Below, piece after piece: positions 9,801-19,959 of a DNA stretch of 64,000 nt; position 1 is the first letter of the stretch, and each line of letters starts with the position of its first letter. Origin of the DNA: Ichthyophis bannanicus (lineage: Eukaryota; Chordata; Amphibia; Gymnophiona; Ichthyophiidae); the NCBI GenBank assembly GCA_033557465.1, contig CM066034.1:412898159-412962158 (forward strand), written 5' to 3'. The translations under genes and the position numbers were made by a program. Below the pieces are notes generated by a model. The model saw only the letters and a list, made by a program, of their open reading frames with translations. It searched no databases and was not told the origin of the DNA.

Positions 9801-11137
9801 CCACCCCTGGAGATGTACTTTGAGCACTCTATGACAGACTTTAACAAGGTCCGGAACCTATTGAGGGGTTCGCTGTCGAAGCCTGCGGAAAAACCCCCGA
9901 GTTCCTTGGCCAAGTTGCGCAAGAAGATCCCTGTATATAGCTGGTATGCCTGAATACGGCAGGAGAGCATAGATCCCTGGTAGACTTTGTGGCCTAGGGC
10001 GTCGACTCCCTGCCCAGAGGAACCGAAGAATGTGACTTCGGGCTCTTTTGTTTCCTCATGGCTGATTCCACCACATGGATGTGTGAGGAAGCAGGGTTTT
10101 TCTAAACCTGGGGCCGCACTGGACCTTGTACATGGCGTCGAGGTGCTTACTCACAGTGGGAACCGATGCAGGTGACTCCCACATGCGGAGTAGCAGCCTG
10201 GAGAGGATGGGAGGAACCGGGACAGTAAGAGATTCCCGAGGTGGGGACTCATACAGAAAAATGTCAAGCTCTTCAGCTCGAGGGTCCTCCTCAGCCTGGG
10301 TGGCCAGGTTGAGAGCCTGTGCCATATCACGGACAAACACAAGGAAGGAGGTGACCTCAGGTGGCGAGCGCCAATGAAATGCGGGTGGGGAGAGGTCTGA
10401 CAGAAGGTACCGATGGGCATGGCTTTCCGGAGAGGTATCCCCATCGGACTCCCAGCCCAAGAAGTCGGATGAGGAATCCGATCCGGGCTGGTTGCCCCAT
10501 CCTGCAGCCAAGGCCCGCTTGGAGCTAGAGGCCCTGAAGGATCTCGCCCCCGAGGAAAAGGAAGGCAAGCGAGACCGACACTTAGGATCCTCACGAGGCC
10601 CACCGGTCTCGGGGGTTTCCTGGGTGGATTTTGGTGTCCCACACGAGGGAACCTCGGTCTCTAGGCGTGAGCTAGTGAAGCTGGCTGTGAGCGCCTGCTG
10701 GGAAGCGATGAACGCAGAAACGCTGCGTTCTAGTGCCAGCATGCGGGACTCCCATGAGGGCGTGGGGCCCTGCGACACCGAAACTGGTGTCACCAGGTTG
10801 GGTGTCGAGGAGGAGAGGGGGTCCTCACTGGGATGGTCCTCAGGAGACTGAGTGCCATCTCCGGAAGCCTCCAGATTTGTACGAGGCACTTGTGAGGCCA
10901 CTCCTTGTCTGACTCTCGGGAAAGCCGAAGGGGGATAAGTAACCAAGCATGAGAGTGCTTGTGTTTGTTGGGGGCCCCCGACAGCGACTTTGAGGCCTTC
11001 TTCTTTTTACGCCGCTCCACTTCCGAGGACCTCTGGTCGGAGTGCTGCCTTGAATGCGGGGGCGCGGTGGAGGATCCCACCAGAGGACAGACGACCAAGG
11101 GCGCCACCGGGGATTCCGAGGTGGCCTTCCTGAAAAT

Positions 11138-11561
11138 AGAAACATAGAAACATAGAAATATGACGACAGAAAAAGACCACATGGCCTATCTAGTCTGTCC
11201 TTCCATAACAACTACAACAGTCCCCTTTTTACCTTTAGAGATCCTCTGTGTTTGTCCCATGCTTTTTTGAATTCAGTTACTGTCCTCATCTCTACCACCT
11301 CCACTGGGAGACTATTCCACGGATCCACTACTCTTTCTGTAAAGAAATATTTCCACATATCACTCCTGAATCTATCTCCCTTCACCCTCATCCCATGTCC
11401 ACTCATAGCAGAACTTGCTTTCAATTGAAAGAGGCTCTCTCCCTGAACATTTGTGCCACGGAGGTATTTAAACATCTCAATCATATCACCTCTATCCCGC
11501 CTTTCCTCTAAGGTGTACATATTAAGATCCTTCAGTCTGTCCTCATATGCTTTATAATGAA
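11138..11561 (-). mobile_element. CR1 LINE, subfamily B, 3' fragment inside DIRS
   Basis: It begins with the 8-bp tail repeat (ATAGAAAC units) and ATGACGACAGAAAAAGACC. It then encodes on the minus strand the last ~100 residues of CR1-B pol (RGDMIEMFKYLRG, KGDRFRSDMWKYFF, PWNSLPVEVVEM). The text is nearly the same as 25181-25610. It is a 5'-truncated insertion in DIRS gag. Confidence 0.85.
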
Positions 11562-11901
11562 GATTAGGTGTTAGCAGTTCCCAAAGCTGAGGAGGTTACT
11601 GGAGTTCAACCACCTACTGTGCTCAAGGAAAGTCTCACTAAAGCAACAAAAAAAGTAACCTTGCTTTAAAAATGTACAAGAAACCCTTTTAAGAGTTCCC
11701 AGTCAGAGAGCTAAGAACTTAATATAATAAAACAAACCCTTAAATCCTTACTGTTGGTTGATCTGGAGATCTTCTGTAGGAAAGCCTGAACAGGGCAGGG
11801 CACTGGAGCCTTTTATGCAGGCCCTCAGCTGCTCTCAGGAAATCAGGCCCACTAACTCCTGATTAGGTGTTAGCAGTTCCCAAAGCTGAGAAGGTTATTG
11901 G
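11562..11901. repeat. Direct repeat pair, 299 bp apart, in DIRS gag
   Basis: 11562-11602 and 11861-11901 share 39 of 41 bases (GATTAGGTGTTAGCAGTTCC, then CAAAGCTGAG.AGGTTA.TGG). The 258 bp between contain AATATAATAAAACAAACCC and no open frame. This may be a duplicated LTR-type remnant or a tandem duplication; I cannot decide. Confidence 0.6.
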
Positions 11902-12350
11902 ATGTCTTTGGACTTCTGCTTATGGCTGAGCAGGGATTTGGAGGACATTTTCTTACAAAGGGAGCAGAGCTCTGGATCATGATCGTCCCCGAGACACCTC
12001 AGACAGCAGTCATAGGTGTCCATAAGTGACATGTTCTTGGAGCATCTATTGCATTTTTTGAATCCAGTGGCCATAGGGGTAAAAATGGCCCCCATGAGGT
12101 CGAAGACCCATGCGGCCAGTGGTTGGGAGGAAAAAGGGCACGAAGCCCGTTAACAGCAAAAATGCTAGGAAAAACGTCCCCTAATTGCTCAAAAAGGATA
12201 GAGCGGATGAAGGACAGGTAGAGGACCAGTGCAACCGTAAAAGTAATAGGTCCGAGGCCGAAAAACGAATCACTTTTTCCGAGGGATGAGGGCATGTGTC
12301 CGAAGGGCTCCGCGGAAAAAGGGAGACTGAGCAACATGGCACCCTTGGGA

Positions 12351-12535
12351 GAACATAAGAACATAAGATATGCCATACTGGGTCAGACCAAGGTCCATCA
12401 AGCCCAGTATCCTGTTTCCAACAGTGGCCAGTCTAGGTCATACGTACCTAGCAGTTTCCCCAAAAGACACAGGTTCCGCAATGCTTGTACTGGGTCAAGC
12501 ATTGATATCCTGGGTCCTTTCTTAATAATGGAGGG
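12351..12535 (-). mobile_element. CR1 LINE, subfamily A, short 3' fragment
   Basis: It starts at AGAACATAAGAACATAAG and matches by eye the 3' UTR of the CR1-A copy at 36151 (CCATCAAGCCCAGTATCCTG, CAGCAGTTTCCCC-like text, GCTTGTACTGGGTCAAGCA). About 185 bp, non-coding, in the 5' region of the DIRS element close to its right terminal repeat. Confidence 0.85.
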
Positions 12536-12540
12536 AAGAG

Positions 12541-12667
12541 GACCACGCATGCGAGGCAGCAATCCCAAAGGCTTTCTTTGAAAGCTGGGGAATTGCTCCG
12601 CGCAGGCTCCGTCAGTTCCAACGTCACTTATAAGTGAGGACTGACTTCCTGCTTGTTCCTGGAGAAA
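12541..12667 (-). repeat. DIRS terminal inverted repeat, 5' side
   Basis: Inverse of 7597-7755. The outer 31 bp are complementary to 7922-7952 in the internal region. It marks the upstream end of the minus-strand element; in DIRS elements this region is expected to carry the promoter, but I see no clear promoter motif. Confidence 0.8.
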
Positions 12668-14106
12668 ATGCAGGTACCTCCAGGGAGATCCACATGGTCA
12701 TCAGTGCAATGTGTGTAGTGTCTCCTTAGATGTTAGGCACACAGCCCAGTTGGGGATATGTTGTTGCGAGTGGATAGTGAAATGTGTCTGACGTCTAGAC
12801 CAGGATAGAAATGTTGGTATGGCATCTCACTCAATTCAACTGCAAAATTGCTGCTGTCATACATACGGATAGGCTACTATAAGGGGTACAGAAATGAGAA
12901 CATGCTCATGGGCATAGTCCCAAAACAGAAAGTGGAGGATATTTAGATAGCTAAAGGACACCAGATGCATCATAAGCCACTAGAAAACAGAAATTTCCAC
13001 AACATGAAACATTTATTGAGAAAGGGCCAAGAAGACCTCTAATTTATCCTGGCAATGACAAATTGCACCCCAACAGTCAACTTTAAAAAAACGTATAAAA
13101 TACATAAGAACACATTAAGGCTCCCTCCTCATTCGGTCTGTAAAGTGGGAGGGGCAGGGCTACATGCCACCAGCTGCCATATAGCTAGCAAGATGGTACA
13201 TAGCTTTGCTCGCATGCTATCTAGATGGTTCAACATGAGACTTATAGAGTTCAAAATGTCTCTGAAGCCTTACTGAATCTCATGCTGCAAGGACATAATC
13301 TGCAACAGGACTTCAGGGTCTTCAAACTCCTCTGGGGCCTCATGGAGACTTATTTGGTATGGCAAGGAGGCAGAGTCAATGGGCTGGGAAACTAACTTCT
13401 TCAGCGGATCCTCATCCTGCCCCCTCCCTTACACCCAGGGCCCTCCTCCTCCTCCTCTTACCCTCCTCCTCAGCCCATCCCTTTTCCTCTCAGGGCCCTC
13501 CTCCTCCATGTTAGGCCCCTCTCCATCAGGGCCCTAACCCTCCATTTCCTCCTCCACATTGGGTGTCTTATACTCCAGCACCCCCTCCCCATCAGGGCCC
13601 TCCACCTCCATTTCAGGCCCATCCCCCTGTGTGCAGACTTTCAAAATGGCAGATGGTGATTCCATAGCCTGCTAAAGTAGGGGTGGAGGTGGTTACTACA
13701 TTGGGGGCACTGATTGCCAATTAGGCTGCTCCTCCTCCTCCTCCTCTTCACTTTCCTCTTTCTCCTTGCTCCCCTTTTCCTCCTCTTACTCTTCCTTGGG
13801 GAGGTGCAGAAGTGGCAGTTGAGTGAAGAAAAGCATATGCACTGTAGGTCTGGAGCAATAATACATGACATATAGTATCTGAATAATGTCACTTGAAATA
13901 TTTGCATTTTTGTTGGCCAGGCCAAGGCAAGCCTATATTACAGTGATAAACTGCTGCCACAGGAGACCAGATATTTTCACAAAATGTAACAATAGAAGCG
14001 AGGTTGTGATGGGAAAGAAACAATATAGAGGGACATATATGTTAAAACACTGCAGGCCCCATCTGGGTATGTTAAGGGCTTTGGGTTAAGATAGGGCAAA
14101 GGCATC
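12668..14106. other. No gene recognised
   Basis: No recognisable domain. 13430-13640 is a degenerate pyrimidine-rich array with repeated AGGGCCCTCCTCC-like units, and 13725-13800 is CTC-rich; the Arg/Lys-rich frame on the minus strand there is a by-product of that composition. The interval ends at the L1 target site. Confidence 0.5.
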
Positions 14107-14122
14107 AGTAGTGCATAAGGTC
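14107..14122 (+). repeat. L1 target-site duplication, left copy
   Basis: AGTAGTGCATAAGGTC, identical in 16 of 16 positions to 19541-19556. It directly precedes the GC-rich L1 start. Confidence 0.95.
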
Positions 14123-14254
14123 GGGGGGCGGAGCCTGATGTCCAGCGGGATGGTCGCATAACGCTGAGGCTCCCGAGAGGCCTACTCAGAATCCTGAATT
14201 AACACCGTAAATACTTGGAATTCTACTCTGATCTTGCCGGGGCATGTTGGTGAG

Positions 14255-15103
14255 ATGGCGGGGACCAAACCCACACGCCTGCAATTCGGATCTCCAGCGG
14301 CTTCTCACGGCAAACGCTCCAAAACTGAACCTCCGTCCCCGCAGAAGGGGCTGGCCGTGCGCGAGGGCCCCGAAATGCAGCAGGAAATCCTCGCAGAGAT
14401 TAGAGGGGTCAAGGACCTCGTGCAGTCAAACGGTGAAGCACTCCGAGCGCTGTGGGAAGACTTTGGTGTGCTGCAAGGCAAGCTAGAGGGGCTTTCTTCG
14501 CGTCAGGACAAAATGGAGAGCATATTGGACTCCCATACGGCCCGGTTGTCCAAACTCGACAAAGTTGAACGCCAGGTGCGGGCCCTGCAGAAAGAAGTGG
14601 AAGATGGCAATAATAGAGCGCGCCGCAACAACATACGGCTCGTGGGCATACCGGAGGGAGCGGAATCGGGAGACATGAAAGAGTTTTTATGCAAAATTCT
14701 CCCTTCCCTGCTCCAAATCACCTTTGCCAAAGATTTGGAGATTGATCGCGCCCATCGTGTACCTACAAGCATAACGCTCAACAGGAAGACCCCGCGGCCT
14801 ATCATCTTTCGACTATTGAGATATCAACACGTTGAGCAAATTCTACATGCCTCTCGGGCAAAGGGCCATATGGAGTTTGAAAGCCACAAGATCTCCTTCT
14901 ATCCCGACTTGGCTAAACCCACGGTCGACCGCCGAAAGCGCTTTCTGGAATTCCGGCCGAGGCTTCAACAACTACAAGCACGCTATGGCCTGATGTACCC
15001 GGCCAAGCTTCGAGTCACGCTTCACAATCAGACAAGAACATTTGAGGACCCTGATCTACTAGCGGAGTTTTTGGATTCCAAAGAAGCCGACTTGATGCGC
15101 TGA
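14255..15103 (+). CDS. L1 ORF1 protein (RNA-binding chaperone)
   Basis: 282 codons from the ATG at 14255 (GAGATGG); an in-frame TTG at 14234 is less likely. L1 ORF1p is a trimeric RNA-binding protein that coats L1 RNA. A basic N-terminus is followed by a heptad-rich stretch (EIRGVKDLVQ, LQGKLEGLSS, ERQVRALQKEVED), compatible with a coiled coil. RRNNIRLVGIPEG (about residues 125-137) starts the RRM. IDRAHRVP and RPIIFRLLRY mark the RRM end and the C-terminal domain, with AKLRVTLHNQ and TFEDP near the end. The length is a little under that of mammalian ORF1p. Confidence 0.93.
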   Translation: MAGTKPTRLQFGSPAASHGKRSKTEPPSPQKGLAVREGPEMQQEILAEIRGVKDLVQSNGEALRALWEDFGVLQGKLEGLSSRQDKMESILDSHTARLSKLDKVERQVRALQKEVEDGNNRARRNNIRLVGIPEGAESGDMKEFLCKILPSLLQITFAKDLEIDRAHRVPTSITLNRKTPRPIIFRLLRYQHVEQILHASRAKGHMEFESHKISFYPDLAKPTVDRRKRFLEFRPRLQQLQARYGLMYPAKLRVTLHNQTRTFEDPDLLAEFLDSKEADLMR

Positions 15104-15523
15104 CTTCCAGAATACTCCTGAAAGTGTTCTCATATCCGATGTACCCGCCATATTGGATCTGCCGCAGCCCAGCAAAGAGTCTGGCGAGGGCAGTTGGTTG
15201 CCTTACTTTTGATGATATCTGTGACCCGACTCCATCTACCCACAGTAGCCTCGATGAGTATCAGAGACAGTGTTAATTATGGACTCTGGTGTTTCTTTTC
15301 TTATTTTTCATGTCTTTCTACTTCCTCTCTAGGGCCTCCTCCCGCAGACATATGGTCGCCATATTCTTTGGGGGTTTTGCTTCTTCTCTGGGATACTTTG
15401 TTACATACTTCTCAATATGGGGTGTATTAGCTAGAATACTCGGTGATTATGTCATTGTTGCACAGATCCTGATTGTATTGTATGTTTTCAAGCGCCCTTA
15501 CCTAAAATGTCTATTACTGATTG

Positions 15524-18500
15524 ATGGCACCATGTAAGATTTTCTCATTGAACGTAAAAGGGATCAATAATCCGATAAAACGGAAGAAAATCCTAAGCTA
15601 CCTAAGTCAGGAAGCTGCGGATCTGATTTTTCTCCAAGAAACGCATTTAAACTCGAAGGAAACTCTTAAACTCAATATTAAACCTTACATGGTGGCCGCC
15701 TATTCCCCAGCCGTTTCTAAGAAATGTGGGGTTGCCATATTGGTTAGGAAATCTTTGCATGCTACTATTATTGCGACTAGCTCAGATACAGAAGGTAGAT
15801 GGTCCAGAGTTCACCTCAAGATAGGTAGCCTTGAAGTTACATGTCTATGCCTTTACGCTCCTAATGTGGATGACCCTGCCTTTTTTGCTACCATTGCTCA
15901 GGTTGCGCAGGCCTCTGCTAATACTTCATTGATAATTGGGGGGGATTTCAATTTAGTCCTTGATCCCCTGATTGACAAACAGCCGCCTAGGTCAAGTGGT
16001 CCCCCCAAGAGTCACACCACGCTTACCTCCCTGATCAAAGATCTTGCTTTAGTTGATCTATGGAGGTTACTACACCCCAATGAGCTAGACTTTACCTTCT
16101 TTTCTTCTCCTCATAAATCCCAGTCTCGCATAGACTTCTTTCTAATATCAAAACTATTAGTTCCTCAGGTAGACACTGCAAAGATTCACTCCCAACATAT
16201 TTCAGATCATGCTGCCATTTCCTTTCAATTACACACTACTGCACCCCAAGGGAATTCGGGGGCCTGGTTCTTTGATAGAGCCCTGTTAACTCAGCCAGAG
16301 TTCCAGGTAGAAATTCGAGCAGCCATACAGGATTACTTCCATTTTAATCTACCCCAGGATACTGCGAATTGGGCTTGGTGGGAGGGCTTCAAAGCGGCCA
16401 TTCGAGCAACGATCACTAGCTATCAAATCCGCCTGCGAAAACAACGCAAACAGCAGCTACTCATACTAGACCAACAAATAAAAGCAGGTGAACGAGTTCT
16501 AACTTCACGTACTGATCCATGTATATTAATTCGATTACAGCGTCTCCGTTTTCAATATAATTCAATCCTCTCAACTGCAGCCTCTAAGAGTATTGAGCTT
16601 CAGCGAGGGACATATTATCGTGAAAATAACCGAGCCGGTCGACTCTTAGCCAACGCCTTGAAAGGTCAAAAAGAAGCCAAACGTGTAGCGGCCCTTCGAG
16701 CTTCACAGGGAGGGGGCATAGTGACCACAGACTCCGACATTGTAGAGCTCTTTCGGGATTTCTATACCCGCCTATATCAATCTGAATGTGAGTTCTCGTC
16801 AGAGACATTCGAGCGATTGCTTTCTGGCATTCAGCGGCCGACCCTCTCTGAAGATGATAGGGATGCGATGGATGAACCCTTCTCTACTTCAGAGATCCAA
16901 TCTGCCCTAAGGCGAACAGCCTCGGGCCGTGCCGCAGGGCCTGATGGTCTCCCGACCGAATTCTATAGAACGTTCAGTGCAGACTTAGTTCCCTATTTAA
17001 AACTCTATTTTACCACCCTTGCGGTAGATACATCCTCTTTGGGATCCTTTTCTGCAGCTAATGTGGTAGTATTTGAGAAAGAAGGCAGGGACCCGCTGCT
17101 AACCGCCAACTACCGTCCAATCTCCCTACTTAATGCCGATTATAAGATCTTTGCAACGATCTTGGCCACCCAGCTATCTGACAGGATGGCCACCCTAATT
17201 CACCCCGACCAATGCGGTTTTATACCCGGCAGATCAACTGCTGACAATGCTCGGACCTTGTGCCATGTGCTATCCAGTGCTGCCAATCTAGATCATCCAT
17301 GGGTGGGTCTTTCCGTGGATGCCGAAAAAGCCTTTGACCGCCTAGAATGGCCCTTCTTATTTGCAGTTCTCCGATGGTCTGGCTTTGGGGAGGGCTTCCT
17401 CCGATATCTCCAAGTCATGTATACTCAACCCGTCGCCAGTATTTGTGTAAATGCTATCAAGTCCTCGCCATTTAACCTCCAAAGAGGCACGCGTCAAGGT
17501 TGCCCCCTATCACCAATGCTCTTTGATCTAGCTCTCGAACCTCTAGCCCTCCTGATTCGACAGTCCGCACGTATTCGAGGTGTCCCCTTCAGTCATAGGG
17601 AGATTAAACTCTCTGCATATGCAGATGACCTTATGCTTTTCGTATCCCTCGATTCGGTTCCAGCTGTCTTGGATCTGATTGACGGATACTCACAATTATC
17701 GGGCTATAAAATTAACTGGACCAAATCTGTGGCATTCCCACTGAACCGCTGGGTACATGAGGCTGACATGCAGGCCTTTCCCTTCCTTTGGCAATCCCGC
17801 ATGGTGAAGTATCTCGGGGTCCATTACTGTTCTCCTTTAGAGGACACTATCAGTTTTAATGCCAAAGAGGTAGTCTCCAAAGTCCGCGAGCTCACGAATC
17901 GTTGGTCTCCCTTATCTCTTACATGGTGGGGCCGCTTAGAAACTGTGAAAATGATGATAGTCCCCAAAGTGAACTACATTTTAGAAATGCTGCCATGCTT
18001 ACTCCCGTTACATACTTATAAAGATATTGAGGGCCTCCTCGTCCGTTATCTCTGGCAGGGCAAGCCACCAAGGATAGCTAAACAAAAACTACAGTCTGCA
18101 AAGGAAAGAGGGGGTACCAGATTTCCTGATTTTCTTAAATATCATCGAGCCTTCCTACTTAAGCAAGGTGCCCGATGGCTAGCTGCCTCAACAGACAGCA
18201 GACCAGTTTGGCTTGACATAGAAGAGGAGCTTAGTAGTCCAATTCCGTTGACCCATCTCCCCGGTATGTCCTATCAAGTAGACACCCGCCATCCACCAAT
18301 GATTGTCGATACTCTTGCGGCCTTTAACTCTCTCATTCTGTCCCTGGGCCCGAACGTTTGTCCTCAGGACGGACTCCCGCTGTGGAATAACCCCAGAATT
18401 CAAGTCTTAAATAGAACGATAGCATGGAAACCCTGGTACTCCAGGGGGATCTGGACACCCCAACAGCTTTTCTCTGCAGCTCGCTGGAAAACCTTTTCTG

Positions 18501-19315
18501 ATTTACAAAAGGAATTTGCGTTACCAGCGAAACACTACTTTCAATTGATGCAGCTTCAACACTGCCTCACAAGTGCCCGAATCATGCCGCCCTCTGCTCC
18601 TACTGAGGACGGGCTATTAGAGATAGTTCACTCTATTAGTAATACACATGGGGTTGCCTCTAACTTTTATAAAATATTATGTCAGGGTACAGACACGGCC
18701 ACTTCTAGAGCCCAACAAGCCTGGGAGCGCGAACTGCAAACCACTTTAACCCCTGTGCAATGGAGCGTTTTCTGGAGCAAAGTTGTGCGGGTTTCCCAGT
18801 CTGCCTCTGTTACCCAAACTCTCTTCTTTTTTGCACACAGATGCTTTTATACCCCAGAAAAAATAGCCAAATGGAACACAAATGCCAGGGACCAGTGTTG
18901 GTCTTGCCATACTGCTGTGGGTACCTTCGTTCATGTTATCTATGAATGTCCTCAACTACAGGTTTATTGGAGGCGGGTCTGGGGTTGTATTCAATATATC
19001 TTACACCTTCACGAACCTCTCTCTTGGAAGATTGTGGGACTCCGCTCTGTGGCGGAGGTCCCCTCTCTTCCTAAGAAGGGTCGCTTTCTCCTCGATTTCA
19101 TGCTGGGTATAGCCATATGCTTAATCACGAGGAATTGGAAGGATAGCTCTAGACTTACTGCCAATGAATGGTGGAACCTTGTCTGCTTATATAGCAAATA
19201 TGAGCAGACACCTCGGAGAGCCTTTCCCCATGCCCAATCTCACTCTCGCTTGTCTAAATGGCAGATGCTTAATGATTATGTACAATCTGCTCATTGCTCC
19301 AACATGCCTGTATAA
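15524..19315 (+). CDS. L1 ORF2 protein (endonuclease and reverse transcriptase)
   Basis: 1263 codons from the ATG at 15524; the TTG before it extends the frame by one codon. APE endonuclease at the N-terminus: SLNVKGINNP, LQETHLNS (about residue 38), GGDFN (about 140) and ISDHAAI (about 227). RT: GPDGLPTEFY (about 472), RPISLLN, CGFIPGRSTADN (about 564), DAEKAFDRLEW, GTRQGCPLSPMLF (about 655) and the catalytic AYADDLMLF (about 700). A C-terminal C-x2-C-x8-H-x4-C cluster lies near residue 1125. All key residues are present, so it should nick DNA and prime reverse transcription at the target. Confidence 0.95.
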   Translation: MAPCKIFSLNVKGINNPIKRKKILSYLSQEAADLIFLQETHLNSKETLKLNIKPYMVAAYSPAVSKKCGVAILVRKSLHATIIATSSDTEGRWSRVHLKIGSLEVTCLCLYAPNVDDPAFFATIAQVAQASANTSLIIGGDFNLVLDPLIDKQPPRSSGPPKSHTTLTSLIKDLALVDLWRLLHPNELDFTFFSSPHKSQSRIDFFLISKLLVPQVDTAKIHSQHISDHAAISFQLHTTAPQGNSGAWFFDRALLTQPEFQVEIRAAIQDYFHFNLPQDTANWAWWEGFKAAIRATITSYQIRLRKQRKQQLLILDQQIKAGERVLTSRTDPCILIRLQRLRFQYNSILSTAASKSIELQRGTYYRENNRAGRLLANALKGQKEAKRVAALRASQGGGIVTTDSDIVELFRDFYTRLYQSECEFSSETFERLLSGIQRPTLSEDDRDAMDEPFSTSEIQSALRRTASGRAAGPDGLPTEFYRTFSADLVPYLKLYFTTLAVDTSSLGSFSAANVVVFEKEGRDPLLTANYRPISLLNADYKIFATILATQLSDRMATLIHPDQCGFIPGRSTADNARTLCHVLSSAANLDHPWVGLSVDAEKAFDRLEWPFLFAVLRWSGFGEGFLRYLQVMYTQPVASICVNAIKSSPFNLQRGTRQGCPLSPMLFDLALEPLALLIRQSARIRGVPFSHREIKLSAYADDLMLFVSLDSVPAVLDLIDGYSQLSGYKINWTKSVAFPLNRWVHEADMQAFPFLWQSRMVKYLGVHYCSPLEDTISFNAKEVVSKVRELTNRWSPLSLTWWGRLETVKMMIVPKVNYILEMLPCLLPLHTYKDIEGLLVRYLWQGKPPRIAKQKLQSAKERGGTRFPDFLKYHRAFLLKQGARWLAASTDSRPVWLDIEEELSSPIPLTHLPGMSYQVDTRHPPMIVDTLAAFNSLILSLGPNVCPQDGLPLWNNPRIQVLNRTIAWKPWYSRGIWTPQQLFSAARWKTFSDLQKEFALPAKHYFQLMQLQHCLTSARIMPPSAPTEDGLLEIVHSISNTHGVASNFYKILCQGTDTATSRAQQAWERELQTTLTPVQWSVFWSKVVRVSQSASVTQTLFFFAHRCFYTPEKIAKWNTNARDQCWSCHTAVGTFVHVIYECPQLQVYWRRVWGCIQYILHLHEPLSWKIVGLRSVAEVPSLPKKGRFLLDFMLGIAICLITRNWKDSSRLTANEWWNLVCLYSKYEQTPRRAFPHAQSHSRLSKWQMLNDYVQSAHCSNMPV

Positions 19316-19540
19316 TGTGCACTCATCATGTTTCAGATCACCGTTAGGTTTCGTAACACAATAATGTAAGTACACGCCCGCTTCGGGTATGATTAGTTTT
19401 CTAGAGAAGAAGCAGGGGGGAGGGGGGTGGTAGGGGTTTTACTTTGGTGTATGTATTACACGTTATGTATCTGTCTTTTAGCTGTATGTCTTCCTTTCCT
19501 ATGTTGTTATAAAATGAAAATAAAGAATTAAAAAAAAAAA

Positions 19541-19556
19541 AGTAGTGCATAAGGTC
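19541..19556 (+). repeat. L1 target-site duplication, right copy
   Basis: Identical to 14107-14122 and placed directly after the poly-A tail. The first A could belong to the tail. Confidence 0.95.
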
Positions 19557-19845
19557 CTCTAGATGCATGGGGGAAAACACGCCCAAGACTGGTGTATGGC
19601 GGTACCTCCAGTAACACTCTACAAGTAGTGAAATGGCTGTGGGGGAGATGTTGGTGACAAACTACATTCACTCTTTATCCACATCAGCTGTAGCTATGGT
19701 TTGAGAGCCCTCTGCAGGCCACACACTGCAGAGCTATGAATGTCTTTGTCAGTGGTGCCAGTTGGGTCTAGTGTAGGTGCAACTAGAATCATAGAATAAT
19801 TACAGTAGATAAAGGCAATCTGTGCATCCATACCAACTGCTAAGC
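19557..19845. other. No gene recognised
   Basis: Continuation of the pre-insertion sequence left of the L1. No domain or repeat recognised. Confidence 0.5.
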
Positions 19846-19959
19846 CGGGGATTCTCAATCCAGTCCTTGGGACACATCTACCCTGTCAGATTTTCAGGAT
19901 AACCACAAAGAAAATGCATGAGAGAAATTTCCATACAATGGAGGCAATGCATGCATATT

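Larger units (their letters stand above)
9801..12095 (-). pseudogene. DIRS gag (broken, with insertions)
   Basis: The N-terminal part (12095-11900) has a Cys-rich block, KKCNRCSKNMSLMD, CCLRCLGDDHD, CSLCKKMSSKSL, typical of DIRS gag starts. After insertions, the frame resumes near 11137 and runs with a Lys/Arg patch (RRKKKKASK). Then comes a long open part (10946-10056) with FRASSSKRALAAGWG and LLRMWESPASVPTV.KHLDAMYKVQ. The C-terminal part (about 9970-9800) has AYQLYTGIFLRNLAKELGG. It would be the coat protein that packages the RNA. At least two frame breaks and two insertions kill it. Confidence 0.7.
7597..12667 (-). mobile_element. DIRS-type tyrosine-recombinase retrotransposon
   Basis: The element reads on the minus strand, with its 5' end at 12667. 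It has inverted terminal repeats of roughly 125-150 bp (7597-7755 against 12541-12667) and an internal complementary region at 7870-7952. Coding order is gag, a small RNase H remnant, then tyrosine recombinase. DIRS elements use this recombinase to integrate a circular DNA copy and leave no target duplication. The RT core is missing. A SINE, a CR1-B end, a CR1-A end and a 299-bp-spaced direct repeat interrupt it, so this copy is dead. Confidence 0.85.
14123..19540 (+). mobile_element. Full-length L1 LINE with two open ORFs
   Basis: A 5.4-kb unit has a short GC-rich 5' UTR (132 bp to the ORF1 ATG), ORF1, a ~420-bp spacer, ORF2, a ~225-bp 3' UTR with AATAAAG, and a poly-A tail of about 12. It is bounded by identical 16-bp duplications. 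Both ORFs are uninterrupted, so this copy is young and could be active. The 5' end starts GGGGGGCGGAGCC. It landed in sequence with no recognised gene. Confidence 0.95.

Noticed and set aside
10126..10851. Plus-strand frames opposite DIRS gag
   Set aside because: Antisense to a better supported gag frame with recognisable DIRS blocks.
13641..13925. Arg/Lys-rich small protein on the minus strand
   Set aside because: The basic stretch comes from a CTC-rich low-complexity tract; no start context, homology or conserved domain is visible.
16584..19197. Short frames opposite or overlapping L1 ORF2
   Set aside because: They are shadows of the 1263-codon ORF2.
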